From Cryptomeria japonica (taxonomy: Eukaryota; Streptophyta; Pinopsida; Cupressales; Cupressaceae), in the NCBI RefSeq assembly GCF_030272615.1, contig NC_081415.1:191360270-191424269 (forward strand): a stretch of DNA of 64,000 nucleotides. Direction: 5' to 3'. The position numbers were made by a program, and so were the translations under genes. Below are positions 1 through 11,278 of the stretch, one piece after another (position 1 is the first letter of the stretch; every line of letters begins with the position of its first letter). The notes under the pieces are model-generated. The model saw only the letters and a program-made list of their open reading frames with translations. It made no database searches and was not told the origin of the DNA.

Positions 1-444
1 TAAGGGTTTATGTAAGAAGTAGAGCAGAAATCGGTACTGGATTTGGCATTATAGATTCTATTCTAAAGCAGTACAAGATACTGGATTTGTATAATCCATC
101 ATTGTAAGTCACTGAGACTTCCCATTGAGCAGTGAGCTCTAGGTAGTTGGCCTTCCTGCATGTGTAGGCCCCTCTTGTAGCAGTAATATTCTCTTATTGG
201 CTAGTAAGTGAATATTTTGGGTCACAAATCCCACCAAGATTTTTTCCACACTAGGTTTCCTCGTTAAATCATTGTGTTATGGTGTGTTTTTCATGTGGTT
301 TCTTTTAATTCTATTTATTGCATTATTTCTTACATACCGGTACACTGTAATAATATGTTCTACATGTTTTAAGTTAAGAAATTCTATTCACTAGTTAGAT
401 ACTAATTGAACCCCCCCCTCTTAGTATCTGTGGGAATCTCAACA
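1..444 (+). repeat. Sirevirus-like Ty1/copia LTR, 3' part
   Basis: The stretch ends in a C-rich tract and then AACA at 441-444, the usual end of the copia LTRs in this window. Around 120-185 it holds a segment (GAGCAGTGAGCTCTAGG and the following bases) that matches, in reverse complement, the LTRs of element F near 41690-41745 and 47265-47310. Around 219-276 it carries the GTGG/CCC-type motif found in all the Sirevirus-like LTRs here. No primer-binding site follows, so this is a 3' LTR of a plus-strand element or a solo LTR. The start lies outside the window. Confidence 0.75.
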
Positions 445-585
445 GACAAAGATACAATAATGTGTCTTGCTAATGGCTAAACCATGGTTTTCATCTAAAA
501 TCATTCTAGAATTGAAAAATGCATTGGAGACTTGGTCTAATTAAGAGAAGTTAAATATAAGATTTGGGGTTTTGATCTAAGCCTT
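445..585. other. Short unassigned spacer
   Basis: I see no gene, primer-binding site or repeat here. It separates the truncated copia LTR from the 5' tip of gypsy element B. Confidence 0.6.
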
Positions 586-692
586 TGATGCAGGAGCATC
601 CCCTGTTCTTGGCAATCTTGCATCAACCAAAAACATTTCTTGTTCAGTTTCAGAAATTCTTTTTGCACTTTGTTGCATTTACTCAGCGGATC
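586..692 (+). repeat. 5' LTR of B, first fragment
   Basis: These 107 bases match the start of the 3' LTR of B (14866 onward), including the words CTTGGCAATCTTGCATCAACC. The match breaks exactly where element A begins and resumes at 9554. Confidence 0.9.
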
Positions 693-2783
693 TGGTGCAA
701 GAGCACCTAGTTGAGTAAAACTCCTATTTTTTGAGTTTTTAATGCTTTCATGTTTGTAATATCTTGCGTTAGGTTGATAATGTTGTTTTAGGTTGTTATG
801 AGTCATGTGTAGTGGTTTTGATCTCATTTTGGGCTTAAGAGATCAAATTTTACATTTCAGCCTTTGAGTTGACAATTTTTGGCAAAAAAGTGCAAAATTG
901 CTAAAAAGGTCTTCTAATACTTTCAAAAGCATTGAAACATGTTTGATAGGTGTTTCTAGGCATGTCTAAGTTGATTAGACAATTTGACAAGGTTAGATTG
1001 TCAAAAATGCCTTTTTGAGCAAAAAATATTGTCATTTGGCTAAAAAAGTTGTCAAAATTATCAATTTTTGTGTTTTTCTTGCAAAACATGGTTATGGAAG
1101 CCTCTTGTCCATGCTGAGCTTGATAACCACCTTTTTTGGACTATAAAAAAACCACTATTTTCTTTGAATAAGGTTTGTGATTTTTTAACAAGAGGTTTCT
1201 CAATAAACTCATGAATTAATGGCTTTATGACTGGTTTTTTGATCTTTTAGTGCATTGGTCCGTACTGTACCTTCTTAATCCATACTGTACCTTTGGGAAA
1301 GTGTACATAGTACTTGTATAGTTCCTTTTAGTTGATTGTGGTATTGGTTTCTTCTGAAAGTTTGATTTTTACAAAATTATTTCCAAACTATGTGCTTGCT
1401 GCCCTGTCAAGGGTTTGAAGCTCCAAAATGACTCCACTTGACTAATCCATGCTTGCGATCCCACAATATGGATTCAGTCAAGTTGGAACTCATGTATATA
1501 ATGTACATATGCTTTTTTTTAAGCCAAAATGGTGGTTGGAAGAAGCATTTGAGTGAATACTAGGCAAGTATTGATTACTCGGCTAGTAGTGTGTTTAAAA
1601 CTCAAGTTTTGCACCCAAAGTCTAATTTGGAGTGAACAAATAAATGAGACAAAGGTCTAGACATATGGCCAATGGTGTGTAAGATCACATTTTCTCATTT
1701 TTTGAGCTTGATCCAATCAAACTTTATCATTTTTGTAAGCAAACAATGAGTTCACTGTTTTTATGATTTGTATTTTGACAAAATGCTCATGGAATGCTTT
1801 AAGAGCATAATCCAAGCCTTGAATCATTAAGGCATTGTAATAGCAGGTTTGTCAAATGTTTGAAAACCTCATTGAGGCTCTATGCAAGTTAATACTTCTT
1901 GTAAAACAGGTCCAAAAAGTGCAGCAATAGTCTGACTGGTAAAGGGCAGCAAATTGACAGACTCGATGACATTTCTCTTCATTTTCAGTTGCTTGCCAAG
2001 TGTTTGACATTATGCTTGAGTGACAGTGATAAGGGACACTTTTGGAAGACTTGTTAAAGGGCCCAAGAAGGTTTAGGCACTCACATTGGTGGTCCACAAA
2101 GAAAACTAAGTTGACAAGCTTCAAAACCCTTGAAAACCCTACAATTAGGCCATAAATGGTGGATAGTCCTCATATTGCCCTAGCAGCAGCCTAAACCATG
2201 AAAATCAGTTAGCATATACCTCTAAACCATCACCTAAACCAATATTTTTGGAGGAGAATCCCATCATTGGGTAGGGTGAGCAAATTTAGGCCAATTAGGC
2301 CTCTATGGGCTAGTAGCCCTTTTGACAATTTTTGACTAAAATTAAAAATCCGATCAAAAGGAGGAGTTTGGGGAACATGAAACCTTGTGACGGCATTTGA
2401 AAAAATTGAACCAAATGATAAATAGGACCTTGGAGTATTGAGTAGCTAAGGGCCATGAGCCTAAAACCAGATTGTGAGCATCAAACCTTGAAGAAAACTT
2501 TGTTGGCCCTTCATGTCCATGTATAATACCCCTAATGCATTCTAAAACAATATGTTGAATGCCAAGAAAAGAGGTTTGATTATGAGTAGTTGGGTGGAGT
2601 GAGTAATTGAAGCAAGTAGAGCATGGGTGTGAACCATCACCAAGAAGAGGAGGTTGTTAGTGGAGACTTGTAGAGAGACCTATCAGGTGTAACTAAACTT
2701 GTCATTGCAAATCCTTGTTTCCTTTTATTGACCTTTGAGTCAAATTGGCCCTTTTGAGCACTATCCTAGCAATCTCCTTATCA
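693..2783 (+). repeat. 5' LTR of A
   Basis: It begins TGGTGCAAGAGCACC and ends CTCCTTATCA. It matches 7423-9553 nearly throughout. The main length difference is about 40 bases present near 9163-9202 in the 3' LTR but absent here; the missing block is bounded by TTGG words, which points to a deletion between short repeats in this copy. Confidence 0.92.
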
Positions 2784-2786
2784 TAG

Positions 2787-2800
2787 TGGTATCAGAGCCA
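2787..2800 (+). other. Primer-binding site of A
   Basis: TGGTATCAGAGCCA lies three bases after the LTR end. It is complementary to the 3' end of plant initiator methionine tRNA, the usual primer of plant LTR retrotransposons. Confidence 0.93.
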
Positions 2801-2836
2801 ACAAAAGATTCAGGAGGAAAGAAAAAGTAGGCAAAC

Positions 2837-4186
2837 ATGGTGACCAATGCAAAATTGGCCAAGAAGGTTGAAGTCCAAGAAGAGGAAAATAGGGCACTCA
2901 GAGAAATATTAGATCAACTAGCAATGAAACTAGCTAAAGTAGAAGTCAAAACTGAAGAAGTCCATGATAAGGTTGGAGATTAGGGTAAAATGATGGCTAT
3001 AGAGGATGAAGTCCCCATGCCCGACCTTGTCATTGAGCAAGAACCATTCTTGAAAGCCTTGAGAGCTATGAGTGATAAAACCTTAGAGGGAGTGGCTCTT
3101 TTCAGTGGGAAGATGGATCCAGATGCTCTAATAGAGTGGATTGAGGGTCTAGAAAACCATTTTGAATGTGATGGGATAACTAAAGCACAGAGGGTTAAGG
3201 TAGCCAAATCAAGGTTGAGAGGGGCAACCTTATCATGGTGGAAATTCATCCAAGAGGAAAGGGTGAAAGGAGGTAAGCAACCAATAGCCACCTGGAAAGC
3301 AATGGTAGCCAAAATCAAAGAAACCTACCTTCCTGAAGACTATGAAATACAACTTCACTGGAAAAGACAAAATTTGAGACAAAAAGACCTAGATGTCAGT
3401 AGCTACACTGAAGAGTTTCAAAAACTATGCATGAGATCTAGAGTAGTGGAGGATGAGAGCACAAAAGTGGCAAGGTACTTGAATGGGTTAAGATGGAACA
3501 TCCAGGAAGAGATGAGCTTGTTATGCCCACAAATAGTACACAAGTGCTATCAATTGGCACTTAAGGTGGAAGAGAAAGATAGGAGAAAGAAAGAGCAAAA
3601 AAATAGAGGAAGAGGTAGGGGAAGAGATGGTAGAGGCCATAGAGGCAGTTTTGGGGGAAGGAGCATAGATCAACGATCCCAGGGAGAGTCTAAACTTCTA
3701 GAGAAAAATGGGGATTCTCATAGCAAACCCAACTACAGGGGTAGGGGATCAAGCAACCCGAGTAGGGGTAGATCTAATGGACCAAGGAGAGGGTCCTACT
3801 TCTCAACCATGAAGTGCTATAACTGCCAGAAGTTGGGCCACCCTACCTATAGATGCCCAGAGAAGCCTAGTTCATCCTATGGTGGTGAAAAGAGGGTAAA
3901 CTATGTTCAGGAAGATGGAGGTAATACCAAAACTTCAACATTGAACCACCTAGCTTCAGAAGATGGTGAGAGTTTGATGATCAAAAGAGTGTTAATGAAG
4001 AAGACACATAGTACAAAGGCCTCACAGAGAAGAGCATTGTTCAGGATTAAGTGTAAAATCATGGGAAAGGTGTGTAAGGCAATCATAGATTCAAGATCCA
4101 CAGATAACATCATTTCAGAGGAAGCAGTAAGAAAATTGAAACTACCTAGGATACAACACAAGGAGCCATACAAGGTCACATGTTAA
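2837..4186 (+). pseudogene. gag: gag and start of protease of gypsy A, broken
   Basis: The first ATG after the primer-binding site is at 2837. A TAG at 2981-2983 interrupts the frame 49 codons in, and an ATG at 2990 restarts it in the same frame. The 398 codons from 2990 hold a Retrotrans_gag-like region (the WIEGLENHFE and LSWWKF words, about residues 40-110), an Arg/Gly-rich stretch, a CCHC zinc knuckle (CYNCQKLGHPTYRC, about residues 276-289) and the beginning of an aspartic protease. The protease signature reads DSRS where DSGS is expected, so the active-site glycine is lost. The frame stops at 4184 because one base is missing in the TG-TTA-AAT stretch; reading resumes in another frame with protease words such as ILPMDACHLLLGRPW. 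Confidence 0.9.
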
Positions 4187-7100
4187 ATAAGGGACAACAT
4201 GTGTTAGTGAATGAGCAAGTCTAGGTAGATAGGATCCTATGTGACATCCTTCCTATGGATGCTTGTCACCTGTTGTTGGGTAGACCATGGCAGTTTGACC
4301 GAAAAGCACAACATGATGGGAAAGAAACTCCTACTCATTTCAGAAAAATGGAGTAACCTATCAAATTCAATCCCTCATTGAAGAAGGAGAGAGCAGCAAC
4401 AAAGTACCTAACATCTTGTTAGTGAATGAGAAAGAGTTCATAAAAACACTAGAAGAGGGTGAAGGAGTGGGATTTGCACTCATAGTGAAACCCAAGGAAG
4501 AAAAGGTAGAAAAGAAAGTTGAGATACCATATGAGGTGTAGCAAATCCTTGATAACTTCAAACAAATAATCAGAGATGGTACACTTGTAGCCTTACCACC
4601 TTCTAGAGCCATTAGCCATCAAATTGACTTCATACCTAGAGCCTCTTTGCCTAATAAGGCAGCCTACAAGATGACCTCTGAACAAAACAAAGAGGTAGAA
4701 AGACAAATACAAGAACTCTTAGACCAAGGGCTGATTAGGAAAAGCATTAGTCCTTGTGCAGTACCTACAGTGTTGGCACCTAAGAAGGGTGGAACATGGA
4801 GGCTTTGTATAGATTCTAGAGCCATAAACAAGATCACCATTAGATATAGATTTCCCATACCCAAGATAGAGGACTTGATGGATTGTTTGGGGGGTGCATG
4901 GTATTTTAGCAATATTGATTTCAAGAGTGGTTACCATCAGATAAGAATCAAAGAGGGGGATGAATGGAAGACGACTTTCAAAACAAATGAGGGTCTCTAT
5001 GAGTGGCTTGTCATGCCTTTTGGACTCTCTAATGCTCCCAGCACATTCATGAGACTCATGAATGAATTTTTACATGATTTCATAGGCAAATTTGTTGTTG
5101 TGTATTTAGATGATATACTCATTTTTAGTAAGACCAAAGCAGAGCATCTAAAACATTTAGCTATTGTTTTGAGAAAGTTATCTGATGAACAACTAACCAT
5201 TAATCTTGAAAAATGTGATCTTATGAAGCAAGAATTGGTCTATCTTGGTTTTGTTGTATCAGGAGGCAATCTGAAAATGGATCACTCAAAAGTGGCAGCA
5301 ATAAACAGTTGGCCAACTCCTAAGACAGCCAGTGATGTCAGAAGCTTCCATGGTTTGGCACAATTTTATAGGAAATTCATTAGGGGATTCAGTAAGATTT
5401 GTGCTCCAATGTTAGACACCATCAAAGGGGGTGTAAAGGTAAAAATTTAGTGGACAAGTGCAGCCCATAAGGGGTTTGAATTATTGAAAACTAAAGTAGC
5501 TACTCAACCAATGCTCATTTTACCTAGTTTTGACAAAGTTTTTACTATTGAATGTGATGCTAGTAATATTGATGTAGGAGTTGTTTTAAGTCAAGAAAAT
5601 AGACCAATTGCATTCTTTAGTGAGAAGTTGAATGATTCAAAGAAAAAGTACTCTTCCTATGATTTATAACTTTATGCATTAGTACAAGCACTTAGGAAAT
5701 GGAGACACTATCTTCTTCCTAAGGAATTTGTTGTATACACAGATAATCAGGCACTCAGTTTCTTAAACTCGTAGGATAAACTGAATCATAGGCACGTTAA
5801 ATGGGTAGAATACTTGCAAGATTACACTTTAACTCTTAAGCATAAGAAGGGTCAGTTAAATAAAGTAGCAGATGCTTTGAGTAGAAGGTTGTTAACTATT
5901 CATGATATTCAAGTTCAGAGCATTGGTATTGAAAGTTTCAAAAACATGTACCCTACTGATGATGATTTTGCTGAAGCTTATAAAGTTTGTCAAGATTTTG
6001 AGAATACTTTCCATGGTGCATATGCTGATTTCACTTTGTAGGATGGTTTATTATTCAGGGGAGGACAGTTCTATGTTCCAAAAGGTTCTATGAGAGAGAA
6101 CCTCATTCAAGAGAAGCACAATGGGTTCTTAAGTGGACATTTCGGTCTCAACAAGACCTTAGAGTTGGTTCAAAGGTTCTATTATTGGCCTAAGATGCAG
6201 AAAGACATCAAGAGGTATGTTGAGCAGTGCTTGGTATGTTAGAAAGCAAAAGGTAATTCCTTTAATTCTAGTTTATATCAGTCTCTTCCCATTCCACATA
6301 GGCCTTGGGATTGCATTAGTATGGATTTTGTGGTAGGATTACCTAGAACTCAAGCAGGATTTGATAGCATCTTTGTAGTAGTTGACAAATTTAGCAAAAT
6401 GGCTCACTTTATTCCTTGTAAGACAACACATGATGCAAATCATATTGCTTATTTGTTTTTCAAAGAAGTTGTTAGAATTCATGGTTTGCCTACTAGCATT
6501 GTTTCAGATAGGGATGTTAAGTTTCTTGGTCATTTCTGGAAGACATTGTGGAAGAGATTGGTTACTAGTCTCTCTTTTGGTTCAGCTTATCATCCATAAA
6601 TTGATGGCCAAACTGAAGTTGCGAATAGGTCTCTTGGAAACATGCTTAGGTGCTTGACAAAGGAATATGGGCAAAGTTGGGATCAGCTCATTCATCAAGC
6701 AGAATATGCCTACAATGACAGTGTTAATTGGTCTATAGGTAAAAGTCCATTTGAAGTTGTTTATGGTATGCATCCAAGGGGTATAATGGAGTTGGGGGAT
6801 ATCACTAACTTGCAGCATAAGAGTGGAACAACAAATGATGTGGCTCAGTCCATGAAGGAGGTTCATGAGCAAGTGAGACAAGCTCTCCAAGATACCTCTC
6901 AAAAAGTCAAGGCAAGAGTGGATGTTACAAAGAGAGATGTTCAGTTTTCCATAGGTGATTATGTGATGGTTCATTTGAATAAGGAAAGGCTACAAAAGGG
7001 AGTTCCAAGCAAACTTTAGATGAGGAGGATAAGCCCTTGCAAGATCTTGGCTAAGTATAGGTCTAATGCTTACAAAGTTGATTTGCCTACTAATGTTTCT

Positions 7101-7400
7101 TTGTCCCCCATTTTTAATGTTGCAGATTTGATTGCTTTCAAAGGGTAGCCACCTAAGGAGATTCAAAGAGTTTCAAATGTTTCCAAATCCCTTTCTGATC
7201 TATCTCTCCCTTCTCCTTCTTTTACCCAAGCAGAATAGGTTCTAGACTCCAGAATTCTCAAAAAGACAAGGAATCACACCTACAAGGAGCATCTCATCAA
7301 ATGGAAGTATCATTCTATCTCAAAGGCCACATGGATACCTGAAGCTGACTTTTAGAAAGTTGGCATACCTTCATCTTTTCTACCTCAAGGAGTCACATGA
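4187..7400 (+). pseudogene. pol: pol of gypsy A (protease end, RT, RNase H, integrase, chromodomain), broken
   Basis: The end of the protease (GRPWQF) is near 4290. The RT is open from 4647 to 5450, with SGYHQIRI and the catalytic YLDD at about 5102-5113. RNase H follows (IECDASN near 5550, TDNQALSFL near 5740). The integrase has an N-terminal zinc region (GHFGLNKT, CLVC), the SMDFVVGLP core, SDRDVKF and DGQTEV, then the GPY/F-like region. A chromodomain near 7240-7365 (ILKKTRNHTYKEHLIKWK) marks a chromovirus. Stops at about 5667, 5773, 6040, 6239, 6597, 7018, 7146 and 7237 break it; most sit where glutamine is expected (CAA or CAG to TAA or TAG). Confidence 0.92.
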
Positions 7401-7410
7401 CTTCTTTGTT

Positions 7411-7422
7411 TTGGAAGGAGTA
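7411..7422 (+). other. Polypurine tract of A
   Basis: A purine-rich run (TTGGAAGGAGTA) directly precedes the TG of the 3' LTR. In this family it primes plus-strand DNA synthesis. Confidence 0.75.
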
Positions 7423-9553
7423 TGGTGCAGAAACACCTAGTTGAGTAAAACTCCCATTTTTTGAGTTTTTAATGCTTTCATGCTTGTAATGTCTTGTGTT
7501 AGGTTTATAATGTTTTTTTAGGTTGTTATGAGTCATGTGTAGTGGTTTTGATCTCATTTTGGGCTCAAGAGATCAAATTTTACATTTCAGCCTTTGAGTT
7601 GACAATTTTTGGCAAAAAAGTGCAAAATTGCTAAAAAGGTCTTGTAATGATTTCAAAAGAATTGAAACATGTTTGATAGGTGTTTTTAGGCATTTCTAAG
7701 TTTATTAGACAAGTTGACAAGGTTAGATTGTCAAAAATGCCTTTTTGAGCAAAAAATGTTGTCATTTGGCTCAAAAAGTTGTCAAAATTGTCAATTTTTG
7801 TGTTTTTCTTGCAAAACATGGCTATGGAAGCCTCCTGTCCATACTGATATTGATAACCACCTTATTGGACTATAAAAACACCTCCCTTTTCTTTGAATAA
7901 TGTTGGTGATTGTTTAACAAGAGGTTTCTCAATAAAATCATGAATTAATGGCTTTATGAGTGGTTTTTTGATCTTTTAGTGCATTGGTATGTACTGTACC
8001 TTCTTAATCCATACTATACCTTTGGGAAAGTGTACATAGTACTTGTATAATTCTTTTTAGTTTATTTTGGTATTGGTTTCTTCTGAAAGTTTGATTTTTA
8101 CAAAATTATTTCCAAACTGTGTGCTTGCTGCCCTGTCAAGGGTTTGAAGCTCCAAAATGACTCCACTTGACTAATCCATGCTTGCGATCCCACAATATGG
8201 ATTCAGTCAAGTTGGAAATCATGTATATAATTTAAATATGATTTGTTTTAAGCCAAAATGGTGGCTTGAAGAAGCATTTGAGTGAATACTAGGCAAGTAT
8301 TGATTACTCAGCTAGTAGTGTGTTTAAAACTCAAGTTTTGCACCCAAAGTCTAATTTGGAGTGAACAAATACATGAGATAGAGGTCTAGACATATGGCCA
8401 ATGGTGTGTAAGATCACATTTTCTCATTGGTTGAATTTTATCCAATCAAACTTTATCATTTTTGTAAGCAAACAGTGAGTTCACTGTTTTTATGATTTGT
8501 ATTTTGACAAAATGCTCATGGAATGCTTTAAGAGCATAATCCAAGCCTTGAGTCATGAAGGAATTGTAATAGGAGGTTTGTTAAATGTTTGAAGACCTCA
8601 TTGAGGCTCTGTGAAAGTTAATACTTCTTGTAAAACAGGTCCAAAAAGTGCAGCAACAGTCTGACTAGTAAAGGGCAGCAAATTGATAGACTCGATGACA
8701 TTTCTCTTCATTTTCAGTTGCTTGCCAAGTGTTTGGCATTATGCTTGAGTGACAGTGATAGGGGACACTTGTGGAAGACTTTTTAAAGTGCCTAAGAAGG
8801 TTTAGGCACTCACATTGGTGGTCAACAAAGAAAACTGTGTTGACAAGCTTCAAAACCCTCCAAAACCATACAATTAGGCCACAAATGGTAGATAGTCCTC
8901 ATATTGCCCTAGCAGCAACCTAAACCATGAAAATCAGTTAACATATACCTCTAAAAGATCATCCAAACCAAGCTCATTGGAGGAGAAGCCTATCATTGGG
9001 CAGGGTGAGCAAATTTAGGCCAATTAGGCCTCCAGAGGCTAGTAGCCCTTTTGACAATTTTTGACTAAAATTCAAAATCCAATCAAAATGAGGAGTTTGC
9101 GGAACATGAAACCTTGTGAGGACATTTGAAAACATTGAAACAAATGATAAATAGGACATTGGATAGAACATGGCCTTAGTTGAGGGTTTTGACCTTTGGT
9201 TGGAGTATTAAGTAGCTAAGGGCCATGAGCCTAAAACCAAATTGTGAGCATCAAACCTTGAAGAAAACTTTGCTGCCCCTTCATGTCCATGTAGAATACT
9301 CCTAATGCATTCTAAAACAGTATGTTGAATTCCAAGAAAAGAGGTTTCAGTATGAGTAGTTGGGTGGAGTGAGTAATTGAAGCAAGTAGAGCATGGGTGT
9401 GAGCCATCACCAAGAAGAGGAGGTTGTTAGTGGAGACTTGTAGAGAGACCTATCAGGTGTAACTAAACTTGCCATTGCAAATCCTTGTTTCCTATTATTG
9501 GCCTTTGAGTCAAATTGGTCCTTTTGAGCACTCTCCTAGCAATCTCCCTATCA
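7423..9553 (+). repeat. 3' LTR of A
   Basis: It begins TGGTGCAGAAACACC and ends CTCCCTATCA. It is colinear with 693-2783. The tip hairpin seen in the 5' LTR is partly lost here (GCACC has become ACACC). Confidence 0.92.
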
Positions 9554-10217
9554 AGATCTTATTGAGCTAGATTTTTCTTGTGAACATGATTATCTTCCTT
9601 ATTCCTAAATCATGGGATGTTTGGATCATTTTCCGAGAAGTTATCGCTTCCAGATTCCAAGACAATTTTCTAGCTTAGAACAACGGAACCACTTGGACCT
9701 ATATGCTATTGGTGAATCTTGTGGTTCCTTTTCGAAGCTTGCGGAGATTCAATTCATTGATTCCAATGTTTCTTGGTATGTGGCCAACATTCCCTCTAAT
9801 CTGCATTTCTTCCTTTGAATTTTTTGGAGGATTTTCCTTGGCAGAGGCTGACTTGGAGATTTTACACATTTGATCTTGTTCTTTGGAATTTGATCCCTCT
9901 TGGGCCAATGAAGATCCCTCTAGACCTTATAAATCAATGTAATTAAGAATCATAATTCATCAGGAAGAATATAGGAGATTTATCATAAGATTTAGAGGAC
10001 CGAAGTTGACCGATTCTATAATTCAGCATGTATGCAGCAGGCCAGTGAGTTGAATCTTGTAGTCTGAATGTTACCGGTTATTTGTAATCAGTTTTCATGA
10101 TCTAATTCATTCAGTTCTACATTGTCTACATCATATTATCTTTCTTTCATTGTGTTTACTCTTGTTGCACGGTCCAGATAGATCTGATTAAGCTCTCTCC
10201 TAACCGTGACTACACCA
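9554..10217 (+). repeat. 5' LTR of B, second fragment
   Basis: It matches the 3' LTR of B from about 14993 to 15634, including TGTGAACATGATTATCTTCC, and ends TGACTACACCA. It completes the 771-bp LTR begun at 586. Confidence 0.9.
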
Positions 10218-10219
10218 AG

Positions 10220-10234
10220 TCGTATCAAAGTGAG
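10220..10234 (+). other. Degenerate primer-binding site of B
   Basis: TCGTATCAAAGTGAG follows the LTR after two bases. It resembles TGGTATCAGAGC (initiator Met tRNA) with changes, and is close to the TGGTATCAAAGTTGG of element C. Confidence 0.7.
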
Positions 10235-10309
10235 ATTTTGTTCTGGAGATTTTGTTGTGGGGTGGTGGGTTGTAGATCAAGCCTGTAGCTATAGAGGAAT
10301 GGTGTGAAG

Positions 10310-11275
10310 ATGGCGTGAAGAGGAAATAGGAATGGTGGAGCAATTGGCAATGCAGACACTGTTGTGATATAAATGTTGAGAGGAATTGTAGTCCAGTTAG
10401 AAGTTGTTGAAATAGCCCAGAGAAGGGGTAGACATATTAAAGATGTAAGTGAAGATGAAGAAGAAGAAGCACCGATAGAACAAGTAGAAAAGCCATCGGC
10501 GATCGATCCATATGAAGAGAGTTTCTTGAGGGTTTTGAGTAGGGCGAACACTAAACCACATTTTACCTCATTGGAGTATGATGGTAAGTTGGATTCAGAT
10601 GAATTAATGGATTAGATCTCTGAGATGGAGAAGTATTTTGATTTTCAAAGCACTGTAGAGGAACGAAAGGTGAAATTTGTCAATATCTGGTTGAAAGGTT
10701 ATGCATCTCTTTGGTGGGAATATTTGCCGGCTAATAGATAGAGAAGAGGAAAAGAAAAGATCAAATCATAGGAGCGGATGGTTGCCAAGTTAAAATCAAA
10801 GTTTATGCAAGTTGATTATCGAGTGAATCTATTTTGGAAGTTCCAGAACTTGAAGCAGAAAGAATCTAGTGTGAAGGAGTACACCAAAGCATTCTACAAG
10901 TTGAATATCTGATCAGGACATACTGATGATGAGATTGAAAAAGTTGAAAGATATCTGAATGGATTGTAGATGTCTATAAAATATAAACTCTGTTTGAACA
11001 AGTTGTAGAGTGTTGAAGAAGTTTACCAATATGCCTTGAAAGAAGAAGAGAAGTTGAACAAAATACATGAGAAAAGATAGAGGGGTAGAGGTGGAAGGTT
11101 TTTCAAAGGAATATTTAAAGGAGGAAGAGGAACCTATATAGATCAGAACAAGGAAAAGGAAGTAAGCAAAGATGGAAGTTCATAGTAGAAGGATAACGAA
11201 AATATCTACCAAAGAAGAGAACTTGATGGTTATCAGAATGAAGGTTTTGGAAAAGATGACAGAAGACAAGATAAG
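10310..11275 (+). pseudogene. gag: gag of gypsy B, broken
   Basis: A possible start is ATG at 10310, in frame with the ATG at 10373 but separated from it by a TGA and a TAA. An acidic N-terminus (EDEEEEAP) is followed by a Retrotrans_gag-like region (FTSLEYDGKLD near 10560, then ASLWWEYLP near 10710). Stops fall at about 10613, 10739, 10769, 10910, 10967, 11006 and 11078. The Arg/Gly-rich linker near 11080-11150 leads to the zinc knuckle at about 11290. Most stops correspond to Q, W or R codons in the related elements A and K. Confidence 0.85.
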
Positions 11276-11278
11276 AGA

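Larger units (their letters stand above)
693..9553 (+). mobile_element. Ty3/gypsy chromovirus A, nested in the 5' LTR of B
   Basis: A full-length element with two LTRs of about 2.1 kb (693-2783 and 7423-9553), a Met-type primer-binding site at 2787, gag-pol remnants (2837-7400) and a purine tract before the 3' LTR. It is flanked by GGATC (688-692) and AGATC (9554-9558), a 5-bp target duplication with one change. The two sides of B's LTR join cleanly when A is removed. The reading frames carry several stops and a one-base deletion, so it is not autonomous. Confidence 0.93.

Noticed and set aside
4647-5450. Endogenous pararetrovirus RT
   Set aside because: The same element has LTRs, integrase, a chromodomain and a target duplication, which define a Ty3/gypsy retrotransposon and not a caulimovirid.
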